64,000 bases of DNA from Acidovorax sp. NB1 (GCF_005405905.1 NZ_BJHU01000030.1:124001-188000), one strand, 5' to 3'; positions 52,834 to 59,908 are shown, counted from the first letter of the stretch. Notes: a model not told the origin generated them from the letters alone. Made by a program: numbers and translations.

Positions 52834-52850
52834 CCCGGGAGTCTTCCGGG
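52834..52850 (-). promoter_or_regulatory. CCCGG-N7-CCGGG hairpin before the small terminase start
   Basis: Sense stem CCCGG/CCGGG with a 7-base loop and a single C before the ATG, the same geometry as 25865-25881. No ribosome site is visible between the motif and the ATG. Confidence 0.6.
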
Positions 52851-52869
52851 GCATGGGGGATTGGCCTAA

Positions 52870-52881
52870 CCCTATGCTGGG
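52870..52881 (-). promoter_or_regulatory. Late motif copy 8 (CCCAGCATAGGG), upstream of terminase
   Basis: Its TAG is the stop codon of the gene at 52872. It lies 38 bp before the small terminase start, at the boundary between early and late genes. Confidence 0.7.
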
Positions 52882-53282
52882 TGGTGCGGGAGTGTGCGGC
52901 TGTACCCGCAGCCTGTGCACTTCATGACGGGGACCATGCGCCCGGGGCCGCTGGGGCGCAGTGTTGTCCCACGGCCTGCCGGGTCGGTCAGGTGATCAGG
53001 ATGGGATGCGGGTGCCGTGGTGGACTCCATGGCGTGGCCAGGAGCCATGGGGCTGGAGCACTTGGGGCAACATTTGGCGATGCACCGGGCTTCGTCGGCA
53101 TCTTCTGGGTGGTCCGGTCGCGCGCCCGTGTAGAGCGCCAGCATCGCGCCCTGCTCGGGTTGAGCGCGCGCGGCAATCAGGTTTGCCAGCTCCACCAGCT
53201 GCCCGGCTGTGAGGCTCTGCGCGTTCTCGATGCCCATGCGCTCCAGCATGTCGCGGGCCTGTTGCTCGGCTGAAATGGTCAT
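52872..53282 (-). CDS. Small zinc-ribbon phage protein
   Basis: A 136-residue protein: helical N-terminus (TISAEQQARDMLERMGIENA), a Cys pair in KCCPKCSSPM, and a second pair in MKCTGCGYSRTLP near the end, a probable zinc ribbon. ATG 53282 lies 10 bases past the antirepressor stop. It is the last early gene before the terminase and could bind nucleic acid, for example as an early-to-late regulator; that is speculation from position. Confidence 0.6.
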   Translation of the reverse strand: MTISAEQQARDMLERMGIENAQSLTAGQLVELANLIAARAQPEQGAMLALYTGARPDHPEDADEARCIAKCCPKCSSPMAPGHAMESTTAPASHPDHLTDPAGRGTTLRPSGPGRMVPVMKCTGCGYSRTLPHHPA

Positions 53283-53292
53283 GGGCGCAATC

Positions 53293-54009
53293 CTACCCGG
53301 CGGCGCTGCTGCGGGCGGTACCGGCGAATAGCTCGGCGTGGCGCTGCACAAAGCGGCGCAGGAACTCCAAGCCCCGCCCCGTCACGCGCGCCACGCGGCT
53401 GAGCTGGCGCCCGCGCGTTTTCGTGTCGAAGTGATGCAGCGATTCCTTGAAGTAGCCCTGGGCCACGTAGCGCGCGGCCGGGGCGTTGTCGGGCAGGATC
53501 ACGCCCTTCTCGCGTAGCACCTTCTCCAGCTTGCGCACAGGCACGCCGATGGTCTTGGCCGCGTCGCGCACCAGCACCGTGCCATCAGCGTTCAGCATGG
53601 CGTCTGCATAGACCACCTTCGGGCGGGCGGCTTCCAGGGCGGCCTTCTGCATTTCGATCTGCTCCTGCTGCTCGGCTGCCAGGCGCAGGGCCTGGGCGAA
53701 GCTCTGCGGCACGGCACCTCGCTCCAGTTTGTCTTGCACTTTCCGGCGCACCCCCTTGGATTCGCGCATCGCCACATACATGCACTGGCGCAGCGTCAGG
53801 CGGTAAGCCTCGGAGGTGGTGCCGTTGCCATTGGGCACTACGAAAGTTTCGTAGTGCTCGCCTTCCAGCTCGTCGCGCACCCGGGCGTGGAAGTCGTTGC
53901 GGCGGACCTCGCTCTCTCCGAACTGGGCGCGGGCTGCGTTGATGATGGTCAGCAATTCAATGCTGGTCATGGTCCGGTTGGCATCCACCGTCGTCATCAG
54001 CGTGTTCAT
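53293..54009 (-). CDS. Phage antirepressor with KilAC (ANT) C-terminal domain
   Basis: A 238-residue protein. The N-terminal part (SIELLTIINAARAQFGES ... EVRRNDFHARVRDELEG ... RLTLRQCMYVAMRESKG) resembles Rha/AntA-type DNA-binding modules. The C-terminal half (KVVYADAMLNADGTVLVRD and KTIGVPVRKLEKVLREKGVI) matches KilAC. Such proteins inactivate or compete with the prophage repressor. Its ATG overlaps the stop of the upstream winged-helix gene (ATGA). Confidence 0.83.
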   Translation of the reverse strand: MNTLMTTVDANRTMTSIELLTIINAARAQFGESEVRRNDFHARVRDELEGEHYETFVVPNGNGTTSEAYRLTLRQCMYVAMRESKGVRRKVQDKLERGAVPQSFAQALRLAAEQQEQIEMQKAALEAARPKVVYADAMLNADGTVLVRDAAKTIGVPVRKLEKVLREKGVILPDNAPAARYVAQGYFKESLHHFDTKTRGRQLSRVARVTGRGLEFLRRFVQRHAELFAGTARSSAAG

Positions 54010-54590
54010 CCCTTGCTCCCTTTACGAAATTCGGCGTCCTCCGGGCCGGAGACACCCAACAGATCCATCTGGCGCGCGTCCAGCTTGCTGCGCAGCAGAT
54101 CGCGCAAGGTTTTCAGCTCGCGGCCCTGAGACTCCACCTTGGCGGCCAGCTCCGTGGCCAGGAACAGGTGAGCGCGGCTGCTTTCGATTACCCGGGCGTC
54201 CTCCGCAAAGCCGCCCAGGAGGCGGGCGGCGCGGCGCGCTTCGCTTGGCGTATAGGTATCAACGCTATCTCCCACTTCCAGCTTGACCAAGCCGTTGGGC
54301 AGGATGCCGCAGTAGATCGGGCGCGGCGGCGGGAACGTCTCCACCAGCTCGTACACACCGCGCAGCACGCGCTTGAGCTTGCCGTCGTCCACCAGGGCGC
54401 GCAGGCGGTCATCGACCACTGACATCTTCAAGCCGGTCAGCTCGGCCACCGTCTCGCGCGTGGCTATTTGGTCCACTTCGCGCAGGTCGCGTACTGCATC
54501 GAAGATGCGCTGCGTGCTGGTGATGGCCTTGGGGGCCTCGGGGGCGGCTTGCTCTGCAGCTGCAAAAGGTTGCTGGGTGGTTTCGGTCAT
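54006..54590 (-). CDS. Winged-helix DNA-binding protein, probable regulator
   Basis: A 194-residue protein with a winged-helix module at residues 23-85 (TSTQRIFDAVRDLREVDQ, ATRETVAELTGLKMSVVDDR, ALVDDGKLKRVLRGVYEL) followed by a helical C-terminus. It is coupled by overlaps both to the antirepressor downstream and to the Ref-like gene upstream (ATGA at 54587-54590). It probably regulates early phage promoters. Confidence 0.68.
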   Translation of the reverse strand: MTETTQQPFAAAEQAAPEAPKAITSTQRIFDAVRDLREVDQIATRETVAELTGLKMSVVDDRLRALVDDGKLKRVLRGVYELVETFPPPRPIYCGILPNGLVKLEVGDSVDTYTPSEARRAARLLGGFAEDARVIESSRAHLFLATELAAKVESQGRELKTLRDLLRSKLDARQMDLLGVSGPEDAEFRKGSKG

Positions 54591-55099
54591 GCTTCCTCGT
54601 CTTCGTTGAACTGCGGGATTCCTGCGGGCCACAGGCCAAGGTCGTTGATCTGGCGGCGCGTCTTGGCTGCCATGGCGCGGCCCAGGGCCACATGCGCCTG
54701 GCGGCCGCCGGGCACCAGGCGGTATTGGTCGAAAGCAACGTGGCATCCCTCGATGCCAGGGCGGGTGCAGCACAGAGGCATGGCGCGGCGGTCGTCCAGC
54801 CGCTGGCTCTTACCTTTGCCTTCGTTCTCGTGGGCGTGCTGGCTGTAGCCTTCGATGTGGCAGTGCGCGCACGGCAGGCTGGCCACGGCGCGGCGGAACT
54901 TCTCGCTGCGCAGGGGCGCGGCCTTGGGCACGGGGGCGGCAGTGCAGCAGCCACACACGACAGCGGCACGAGGCACTACAGAATTCATAGCTGCCTGCGC
55001 CCGCCGCATAAGCGCTTGCTCTCGGTTTTCCTCTGTTTTTTTGGCGCGTGGCCGCGCTTGGAAAGCGGTGCGCTTGAGGGGGGTGCGGCGGGTCAGCAT
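54587..55099 (-). CDS. Ref/DUF968-like HNH protein
   Basis: A 170-residue protein, basic at the start (RRTPLKRTAFQARPRAKK), with Cys/His elements: CGCC, then CAHCHIEGYSQHAHENEGKG, DDRRAMPLCCTRPGIEGCH and DQYRL. The spacing resembles Ref-type and DUF968 HNH nucleases linked to phage recombination. The segment EQALMRRAQAAMNSV is encoded by a host-type palindromic repeat (54981-55035). ATG 55099 overlaps the end of the next gene upstream by 7 bases. Confidence 0.65.
   Translation of the reverse strand: MLTRRTPLKRTAFQARPRAKKTEENREQALMRRAQAAMNSVVPRAAVVCGCCTAAPVPKAAPLRSEKFRRAVASLPCAHCHIEGYSQHAHENEGKGKSQRLDDRRAMPLCCTRPGIEGCHVAFDQYRLVPGGRQAHVALGRAMAAKTRRQINDLGLWPAGIPQFNEDEEA
54981..55035. repeat. 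Host-type palindromic repeat inside the Ref-like gene
   Basis: GAATTCATAGCTGCCTGCGC, then a spacer, TAAGCGCTTGCTC and a T-rich end resemble the host intergenic element at 2744. It is read in frame as a helical insert in the Ref-like protein. Confidence 0.5.
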
Positions 55100-55323
55100 G
55101 CGCGGCCTCGCTTCTGCAGCCCTGCTGCAGGCCATCCCATTTCGCAACGCAGCACGTTGAGCGTCAGCACGGGGATTTCCGGGAACAGATCCAGGTCGGA
55201 AAGGCGCTTGCGGGCTTCTTCGATCTGCTCCACGCCATCGTGTCCAAAGGCGAACAGGTAAAACTGTCGCGGGGAAACGAGCATTGCTCGGATGGGCGTA
55301 TCTTTTGGATGTGCTCGCTTCAC
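55093..55323 (-). CDS. 76-residue early phage protein, unknown
   Basis: MKRAHPKDTPIRAMLVSPRQ... is a small protein with a hydrophobic core (QFYLFAFGHDGVEQI) and LPVL-like end (IPVLTLNVLRCEMGWPAAG). GTG 55323 overlaps the stop of the upstream gene (GTGA), deciding the start. No family recognised. Confidence 0.6.
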   Translation of the reverse strand: MKRAHPKDTPIRAMLVSPRQFYLFAFGHDGVEQIEEARKRLSDLDLFPEIPVLTLNVLRCEMGWPAAGLQKRGRAC

Positions 55324-55667
55324 CGCGTGGCTCCTTCCTGACGGCGGTTGTTCGCGTTCTCGCTGCGCCACACCTCCACGCGCAGCTGGGCGGCGGTCAG
55401 GCGCCAGCGCAACGTTTCTTCCACGCGCACAGCCTCGCGCAGGCCCTCCAAGAGGGCGATGTAGTCAGGGTGGCTGTAGGCGTACTGCTCGCGCGCGGTC
55501 ACGGCCTTGTCGGTGCATTCGTTCATGAGCAGCGCCTTCTTGCTCTTGCGGAAGTGCTCCAGGTGCACGCGGTCGGCCTTGGCCTGGGCGTATTTGCGCG
55601 AGTGCTCGATGAGGTAGTCAACGGCCTTGTTGGGGTCGGTCAGGTGCTCAGCCACGGCGTGCTCCAT
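55320..55667 (-). CDS. 115-residue early phage protein, unknown
   Basis: A helical charged protein (MEHAVAEHLTDPNKAVDYLI, KYAQAKADRVHLEHFRKSKK, EETLRWRLTAAQLRVEVWRS) of a type I have seen in early regions of betaproteobacterial phages, perhaps recombination-associated. ATG 55667 falls inside the end of the HNH gene upstream, overlapping it by 20 bases. No motif decides its function. Confidence 0.65.
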   Translation of the reverse strand: MEHAVAEHLTDPNKAVDYLIEHSRKYAQAKADRVHLEHFRKSKKALLMNECTDKAVTAREQYAYSHPDYIALLEGLREAVRVEETLRWRLTAAQLRVEVWRSENANNRRQEGATR

Positions 55668-56316
55668 CGCGATAGATTGACGGCGAAACCCCAAGCGCGC
55701 GGTCAACAGACCAGCCCATCTTCAGTCGCTTATGCACTGTTCCAACACGCAGACCAAGCTTGCGACACCACTGGGCCATGGTGTGCGTCTCCCCCCGCCA
55801 TTCGAGGAAAACGTTGGCCCGAGTGTTGTTCGCCTGTTCAAGCTTGGTTGCCCACCGGCAGTTGTTGGGCTCGTAGTCCCCGTTGTTGTTGGTGCGGTCG
55901 ATGGACATTCCATCTGGCGCTGCTCCCATATCAGCCAGGAAATGGTCAAAGACCATCCAGCGATCACAGACGGAAATGCCGCGCCCTCCGTACCACTGGA
56001 ACGCATCGTTCTTTGGGTTCGTGCACCGTGCCACCATCGCGCGCCACACCCGATAGGTGTGGGTGTCTTTCCCGCCGACAGTCTCACCATGGCGATACAG
56101 GCGTTCCACATTCGCATTGGCAACACGCTCCTTGCGAAGGCACCCACACGACAGCGCAACACCCGAGCGCAGTGAGGCACTCGCACGAACCGTCGATGCC
56201 CCGCAGTCACATGCGCACAACCAGCGCGCGTTCCCATTCGGACTCTTCCCATCACGCGCCATCACCAGCAGGCGACCGAACCGCTGACCCGCGATATCCA
56301 GGTGCTTAGACTTCAT
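55648..56316 (-). CDS. HNH homing-endonuclease-like protein with zinc finger
   Basis: A 222-residue protein. The N-terminal zinc finger is CACDCG ... LSCGCLRKE. The HNH/AP2-type region is YGGRGISVCDRWMVFDHFLA followed by SIDRTNNNGDYEPNNCRWAT and EQANN. The C-terminus (GETHTMAQWCRKLGLRVGTV, HKRLKMGWSVDRAL) resembles intron-encoded nuclease repeats. It appears to be a free-standing mobile nuclease lodged in the early operon, somewhat more AT-rich than neighbours. Confidence 0.78.
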   Translation of the reverse strand: MKSKHLDIAGQRFGRLLVMARDGKSPNGNARWLCACDCGASTVRASASLRSGVALSCGCLRKERVANANVERLYRHGETVGGKDTHTYRVWRAMVARCTNPKNDAFQWYGGRGISVCDRWMVFDHFLADMGAAPDGMSIDRTNNNGDYEPNNCRWATKLEQANNTRANVFLEWRGETHTMAQWCRKLGLRVGTVHKRLKMGWSVDRALGVSPSIYRDGARRG

Positions 56317-56662
56317 TTGGGCGCACCTCCACCTTCACCATCCCGCCAACTGCCCCAGCTCGGGCGATGCTCAAGCTCCAGTTCTTGTCGTCCACGCCCA
56401 GCACATCAGCGAGGCCGTCCAAACCCGACTTCATGCGTGCCAGAGCGTTGTCCAAGTCGAAAGCGCGACGTGTTGGAGGGTAGAACGTCAGGGACACATG
56501 CAGCTTTTCGACCTGCAGGCGCCGTACGCCCTGCTCAGTTGCAGTCCAAGCACAGGCTGCGCGATACGCCTTCTTCGCTTTGGCCAACTTGCTCCAGTGG
56601 ATGCGAGCGTTCGGGCTCAACTCCTTTGGCGGCCACGGCAAAATGATCTGCACCACGTTCAT
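56306..56662 (-). CDS. RusA-like Holliday junction endonuclease
   Basis: A 118-residue protein matching RusA: IILPWPPKELSPNARIHWS at the start, TFYPPTRRAFDLDNALARMK with the metal-binding Asp residues in the centre, and LDGLADVLGVDDKNW. RusA enzymes resolve Holliday junctions or branched DNA in phage replication and packaging. ATG 56662 overlaps the stop of the upstream gene (ATGA); the gene's end overlaps the start of the homing endonuclease gene by 11 bases. Confidence 0.8.
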   Translation of the reverse strand: MNVVQIILPWPPKELSPNARIHWSKLAKAKKAYRAACAWTATEQGVRRLQVEKLHVSLTFYPPTRRAFDLDNALARMKSGLDGLADVLGVDDKNWSLSIARAGAVGGMVKVEVRPNEV

Positions 56663-57195
56663 GCGCGGCCCCCAGAGATCAGGGCAGAAAACAGCCCGCC
56701 GTCTGCTCGCACCGCGATGGATTGACCACGGCGGTACTTGCTCAGCACCGAAGTGCTCACCCCCAGTTCGTCGGCCAGCGCAACCCCGGTTTTCTTGCTC
56801 GTCTGCACGTAGAGGATCTGCTCCGGGGTCAGGAGAGCCCGCTGGCGGCCAATCGCCCGGTTTGCCAGAATGCGGGTGGTTTGCCCCTTGAGCTTGCCGG
56901 TAGCCTGCAGCCAGGCGCCATAGGCCACCACGCTGGTGCACTTGATGTGCGCCGGGTTGCAGCAGGCCAGCTCATCGCAGGTGCCGAACACGCGAAAGCC
57001 ATCCGGCACGGCCTTCTTGTTGGCGCAATGCCATACCGCGCGCATCCCGCACTGAGTGCGCAAGCCGCCGTCTGCACGGGTGTAGTCGGGCGCGTAAATG
57101 TTGGGGCGGCCGTCGTGGCGCAATGCCCCACGCCAAAGCCAGTGGCCATCGTCGGTGATGACGCAGCGGCCCTTGATCTCTTCAAGCGTTCTCAC
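56659..57195 (-). CDS. HNH-like protein with helix-turn-helix end
   Basis: A 178-residue protein: an HNH/zinc-type module (VWHCANKKAVPDGFRVFGTC, ELACCNPAHIKC) and a C-terminal helix-turn-helix (TGVALADELGVSTSVLSKYR). Such combined proteins are common in early regions of temperate phages. Overlaps with RusA gene downstream and the 57192 gene upstream (ATGA). The catalytic role is unproven, as the first HNH His is not obvious. Confidence 0.65.
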   Translation of the reverse strand: MRTLEEIKGRCVITDDGHWLWRGALRHDGRPNIYAPDYTRADGGLRTQCGMRAVWHCANKKAVPDGFRVFGTCDELACCNPAHIKCTSVVAYGAWLQATGKLKGQTTRILANRAIGRQRALLTPEQILYVQTSKKTGVALADELGVSTSVLSKYRRGQSIAVRADGGLFSALISGGRA

Positions 57196-57521
57196 TGCGC
57201 ACCGTCCTTCTCGCGGGCGAAGCGCAGCTTGCCCAGGACGTTGCGCTCCAGCTTTCCGTGGCGAATCAGCGCTTGCACATGGGCATCGGCTGCGTTGTCA
57301 GAGGTCCACCCGAAGTGCTCGCGGATGCATTTGATGGTTGGCAACTGATCGTTTTCCGCGAAGAAATCGCGCGCGTAGGCCAGCACGTCAAGATTGCGGG
57401 CGGTGGGCTCAGTGGCTGCGGACCGCAGACCTGGTGCCTTCGCCCGGCCGCGCAACGGCGGCTGGGAGCGCAGCGAAGCCGCAATGGCGTTCGCCTCCTG
57501 CATGAAGTTGCTCACTGCCAT
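57192..57521 (-). CDS. Winged-helix protein, LexA-DNA-binding-like end
   Basis: A 109-residue protein. Its C-terminal half (LPTIKCIREHFGWTSDNAADA, HVQALIRHGKLERN) matches the helix-turn-helix of the LexA DNA-binding domain. ATG 57521 (MAVSNFMQ) overlaps the next gene upstream by 10 bases; the longer frame upstream is a shadow of that gene. Probably a DNA-binding early protein. Confidence 0.6.
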   Translation of the reverse strand: MAVSNFMQEANAIAASLRSQPPLRGRAKAPGLRSAATEPTARNLDVLAYARDFFAENDQLPTIKCIREHFGWTSDNAADAHVQALIRHGKLERNVLGKLRFAREKDGAQ

Positions 57522-57982
57522 GCCGTCCGCCCTTCCAGGCCAAGGGCCTGGCGTGCACAAAGCAGGCTGTACGGCCGGATCTTCTCCCCGGCTTCGCTGC
57601 GGCTGACCAGCGCGCGCGCCCAGCCCTTCTCGTCGGCCTTCGGCGCCAACGCCTGCTTGAGTTCCAGCTGTTTGGCCATCTGCGCAGACACCACAGCCTC
57701 CGTGGCCTTCGGCGCGGGCAGCGCCTTGAAAACCGGCGGGGGGCACAGGTTGGCGATCTTCTTGAGCTGGCCCACGTTCGCCGGGCAGCGCTCGGGCAGG
57801 TGGCGCAGGGCGTAACGCAGCGGCTCCAGGTTGTTGGCGTAGCCGTCCAGTTCCTCGGCCCAGTCGGCTTTGACAAACGCCATGTCCACACCGTCCCACT
57901 GGCGCAGCCAGTCGTGCCCATAGCGCACGGCCAGCTTCTCGAAAATGGCGTCGATGACGACCATGAAATCAGGGTTTGTCAT
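57512..57982 (-). CDS. Early phage protein, possible replication accessory factor
   Basis: A 156-residue helical protein (MTNPDFMVVIDAIFEKLAVR, WAEELDGYANNLEPLRYALR, LPERCPANVGQLKKIANLCP). It is coupled (ATGA, 57979-57982) to the replication protein gene upstream. Its position resembles that of lambda P-type helicase loaders, but no loader motif or ATPase site is visible. Confidence 0.6.
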   Translation of the reverse strand: MTNPDFMVVIDAIFEKLAVRYGHDWLRQWDGVDMAFVKADWAEELDGYANNLEPLRYALRHLPERCPANVGQLKKIANLCPPPVFKALPAPKATEAVVSAQMAKQLELKQALAPKADEKGWARALVSRSEAGEKIRPYSLLCARQALGLEGRTAWQ

Positions 57983-59043
57983 GCTGCAGCTCCTTCAATG
58001 CGCGGCGCGGCATCGCGCGCCTGAACGTCGATGACCGCCCCACCCGCGATGAAGCGCTGTGCAGCCTCAAAGCCGCTCTCGGCCGCCGGGGTCTTGCGGG
58101 CAACGCCCGGGGCAACTTCCTCCATGCGCTGGCGTGCAGCGCGCTGGGCATAGGTTTCGGTGGGGGTTTCAGGATCGGGAGCGCGGCTGGCACTGGCGCC
58201 TCGGCCGCGCTGCTCCATGTGGCGGCGAATCCAGTTGCGCCAGACGGCCTCCCAGTCCAGCTTGCGGGCGTCCTTGCCTGCCTTGGCGTGCCAGTAGTCG
58301 GCAAAGGTGGCAGCCTGCGCGCGCACCTCGGCATCGGTCAGGACGGTGAACTCCTGCAGAGCCCAGTCGCCCCATTTCTTCGGGAGCTTCCAGTCCTCTG
58401 GCAGGCGCTTGCCGTTGCGGCTCTTGCCCTCGGGTGCAGTGGGCTCTGCGGGCGAAGCCGAAGGCGCCGCTTCCGAGTTTTGAGCACCAACAGAAGGTGG
58501 AGTAGTTAACAGATCTTCTTTATCTGTATCTCCTTCTTTATCTATATCTGTACGCGTGACTTCGTGACCAGTCACGCGTGACGCATCCGTGACCGTCACG
58601 CGTGACTCTGCTGTGACGCCGGTTTGATCGGTGGCGTTTGCGTCCTCGCCATGGGCTGCAACACGCGCTTCACCGTTGGCCTTCTTCAAAGCCTCGGCGG
58701 CATCGCGTTCACGCTGGCGCTGGCGTTGCTTGCGCTCGGTTGCGGTGGGGTCTGCATCGCTGCGTTGCTGCAGGGTTTCCCACTTGATGGGCTGCAGGGT
58801 GGCCTGCTCGATCAGGCCCACCTCGGCCAGACGCCGCGCAACCTCTTCCAGGCTGCGCAGATCCAGGCCCATCTTCACAGCGGCCTTGCGCATCATCAGC
58901 GGGTCGTTGGCATCGAGCACGCCCTGCCCCTTGAGGCACAGGATGGCGATGAAGTGCCAGCGGTCTTCAAACGCCAGCAGGCGCAATTTCTCGTCGTCCA
59001 CCATCTTGGTGTACGCACGGAACCACGGGAGTGTCTGTGTCAT
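57979..59043 (-). CDS. Phage replication initiator containing the origin
   Basis: A 354-residue O-type replication protein. The N-terminal winged-helix region (WFRAYTKMVDDEKLRLLAFE, AAVKMGLDLRSLEEVARRLA) resembles DUF1376-like and phage O-type domains. The C-terminal block (LPEDWKLPKKWGDWALQEF, ATFADYWHAKAGKDARKLDW, EAVWRNWIRRHM) is a common end of phage replication proteins. Between them a low-complexity linker is encoded by repeated CGTGAC elements and an AT-rich stretch, the arrangement of the lambda origin within O. Confidence 0.8.
   Translation of the reverse strand: MTQTLPWFRAYTKMVDDEKLRLLAFEDRWHFIAILCLKGQGVLDANDPLMMRKAAVKMGLDLRSLEEVARRLAEVGLIEQATLQPIKWETLQQRSDADPTATERKQRQRQRERDAAEALKKANGEARVAAHGEDANATDQTGVTAESRVTVTDASRVTGHEVTRTDIDKEGDTDKEDLLTTPPSVGAQNSEAAPSASPAEPTAPEGKSRNGKRLPEDWKLPKKWGDWALQEFTVLTDAEVRAQAATFADYWHAKAGKDARKLDWEAVWRNWIRRHMEQRGRGASASRAPDPETPTETYAQRAARQRMEEVAPGVARKTPAAESGFEAAQRFIAGGAVIDVQARDAAPRIEGAAA
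58501..58617. other. Putative phage replication origin: iterons and AT-rich region
   Basis: Six CGTGAC-type units (58555, 58563, 58577, 58588, 58601, and TGTGAC at 58612), two of them within perfect palindromes GTCACGCGTGAC (58571-58582 and 58595-58606). Next to them, 58501-58552 is AT-rich with a near-direct repeat CTTTATCTRTATCT. The block lies in the middle of the replication initiator gene, as in lambda O. Confidence 0.75.
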
Positions 59044-59051
59044 GGGTCGGC

Positions 59052-59243
59052 CTACCCCCGCACCACGGCGCGGCGTCCGCCCTGGCGGCTGACTGCCAGC
59101 TCGCGCCCATGCTGGGCGGCCTGCAGTGCGCGCGCCGCGTGGTGTTCCGGTGTGTCAGCCGGGGCTGAGTGGGTGTTGGTGTGCCCCACGCGGCGGAAGC
59201 CAGGTGGTTGGTTCAAGGGCTTTGCGCGGTTCCAGAGGGTCAT
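59052..59243 (-). CDS. Small basic protein, doubtful
   Basis: A 63-residue frame (MTLWNRAKPLNQPPGFRRVG...) with a Gln/Arg/His-rich composition, fitting between two early genes and starting TGATG with the stop of the upstream gene. Position supports it; composition is uninformative. Confidence 0.45.
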   Translation of the reverse strand: MTLWNRAKPLNQPPGFRRVGHTNTHSAPADTPEHHAARALQAAQHGRELAVSRQGGRRAVVRG

Positions 59244-59656
59244 CAGCGCATCCCCGATTCGGGGCCCCCAAAAGACCCTATGAGCTTGGTCAGCGCTTCG
59301 GTACGCTGCACGGCATGGTTCAGTTTCTCAATCACCATCTGGTCGTAGCTCTTGCCGTGGACAAGGGCATAGACGCAATTGCGCAGCTCGTTCGATGCGT
59401 CGGTGTTCTGCAGGGAGCACTGGCGCAGAAACAGCGCATGGGTGTGCTCGTCCACCTTCGTTTTGATGGAGTGCTCCAGCTTGCCCAGGGGGCCAGCAAT
59501 GCCACGGCTGAATGCCGGGCCCTGGTCGTCATCGGAATCGAGGTGTTCCTCCACGTCCGCGAGAACACGGGTCACGCCATCGGGGGGGAGCTGGGCCAGG
59601 AGAGCGCGGATCTGGTCCGCGATGGCCTGCTCTTTTCGGGTCAGCGGGGCGGCCAT
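59243..59656 (-). CDS. Early phage protein downstream of cro, unknown
   Basis: A 137-residue helical protein (MAAPLTRKEQAIADQIRALL, HTHALFLRQCSLQNTDASNE, SYDQMVIEKLNHAVQ). It sits at the position occupied by cII-type genes in lambdoid phages, but no helix-turn-helix is evident. Its start is one base before the stop of cro. Confidence 0.6.
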   Translation of the reverse strand: MAAPLTRKEQAIADQIRALLAQLPPDGVTRVLADVEEHLDSDDDQGPAFSRGIAGPLGKLEHSIKTKVDEHTHALFLRQCSLQNTDASNELRNCVYALVHGKSYDQMVIEKLNHAVQRTEALTKLIGSFGGPESGMR

Positions 59657-59902
59657 CTATGCGGCCTCCTTGACTGGGTGGGCGGCCTTGCAGGCGCCAA
59701 GCGCTGCGTCACCGTAAACATGGTCAAAGGTGATGTGCAGGCCCTTGGTAGCGCAAAACTCAATGAGCTTGCGCGCCATTTCGGGCGGGAGGGTCTGGCC
59801 CCGCTCGTAGTGGCCAATGTTTCCTTGTGTGCAACCGATGCCATCTGCCATCGCTTGCTGTGTGATCCCGAGACGGTCTCGGATGGGCTTGAGGTTGTGC
59901 AT
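59657..59902 (-). CDS. Cro-like helix-turn-helix repressor
   Basis: An 81-residue XRE-type protein: helix-turn-helix ITQQAMADGIGCTQGNIGHY, then ERGQTLPPEMARKLIEFC. Divergent from the S24 repressor gene, it is the first gene of the leftward early operon. Its promoter (TTGACG-N17-TACTAT) is covered by operator sites, so it should be repressed in the lysogen. Confidence 0.82.
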   Translation of the reverse strand: MHNLKPIRDRLGITQQAMADGIGCTQGNIGHYERGQTLPPEMARKLIEFCATKGLHITFDHVYGDAALGACKAAHPVKEAA

Positions 59903-59908
59903 ACGGCG

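Noticed and set aside
14094..52881. The 12-bp motif as ordinary sigma-70 promoters
   Set aside because: No consistent -35 box lies 16-18 bases upstream and CATAGGG is a poor -10 box; sequence outside the 12 bp is not conserved.
59274..59286. A CCCTATGAGC sequence resembling the 12-bp motif
   Set aside because: It lies inside a gene, lacks the GGG half and is not at a gene boundary.
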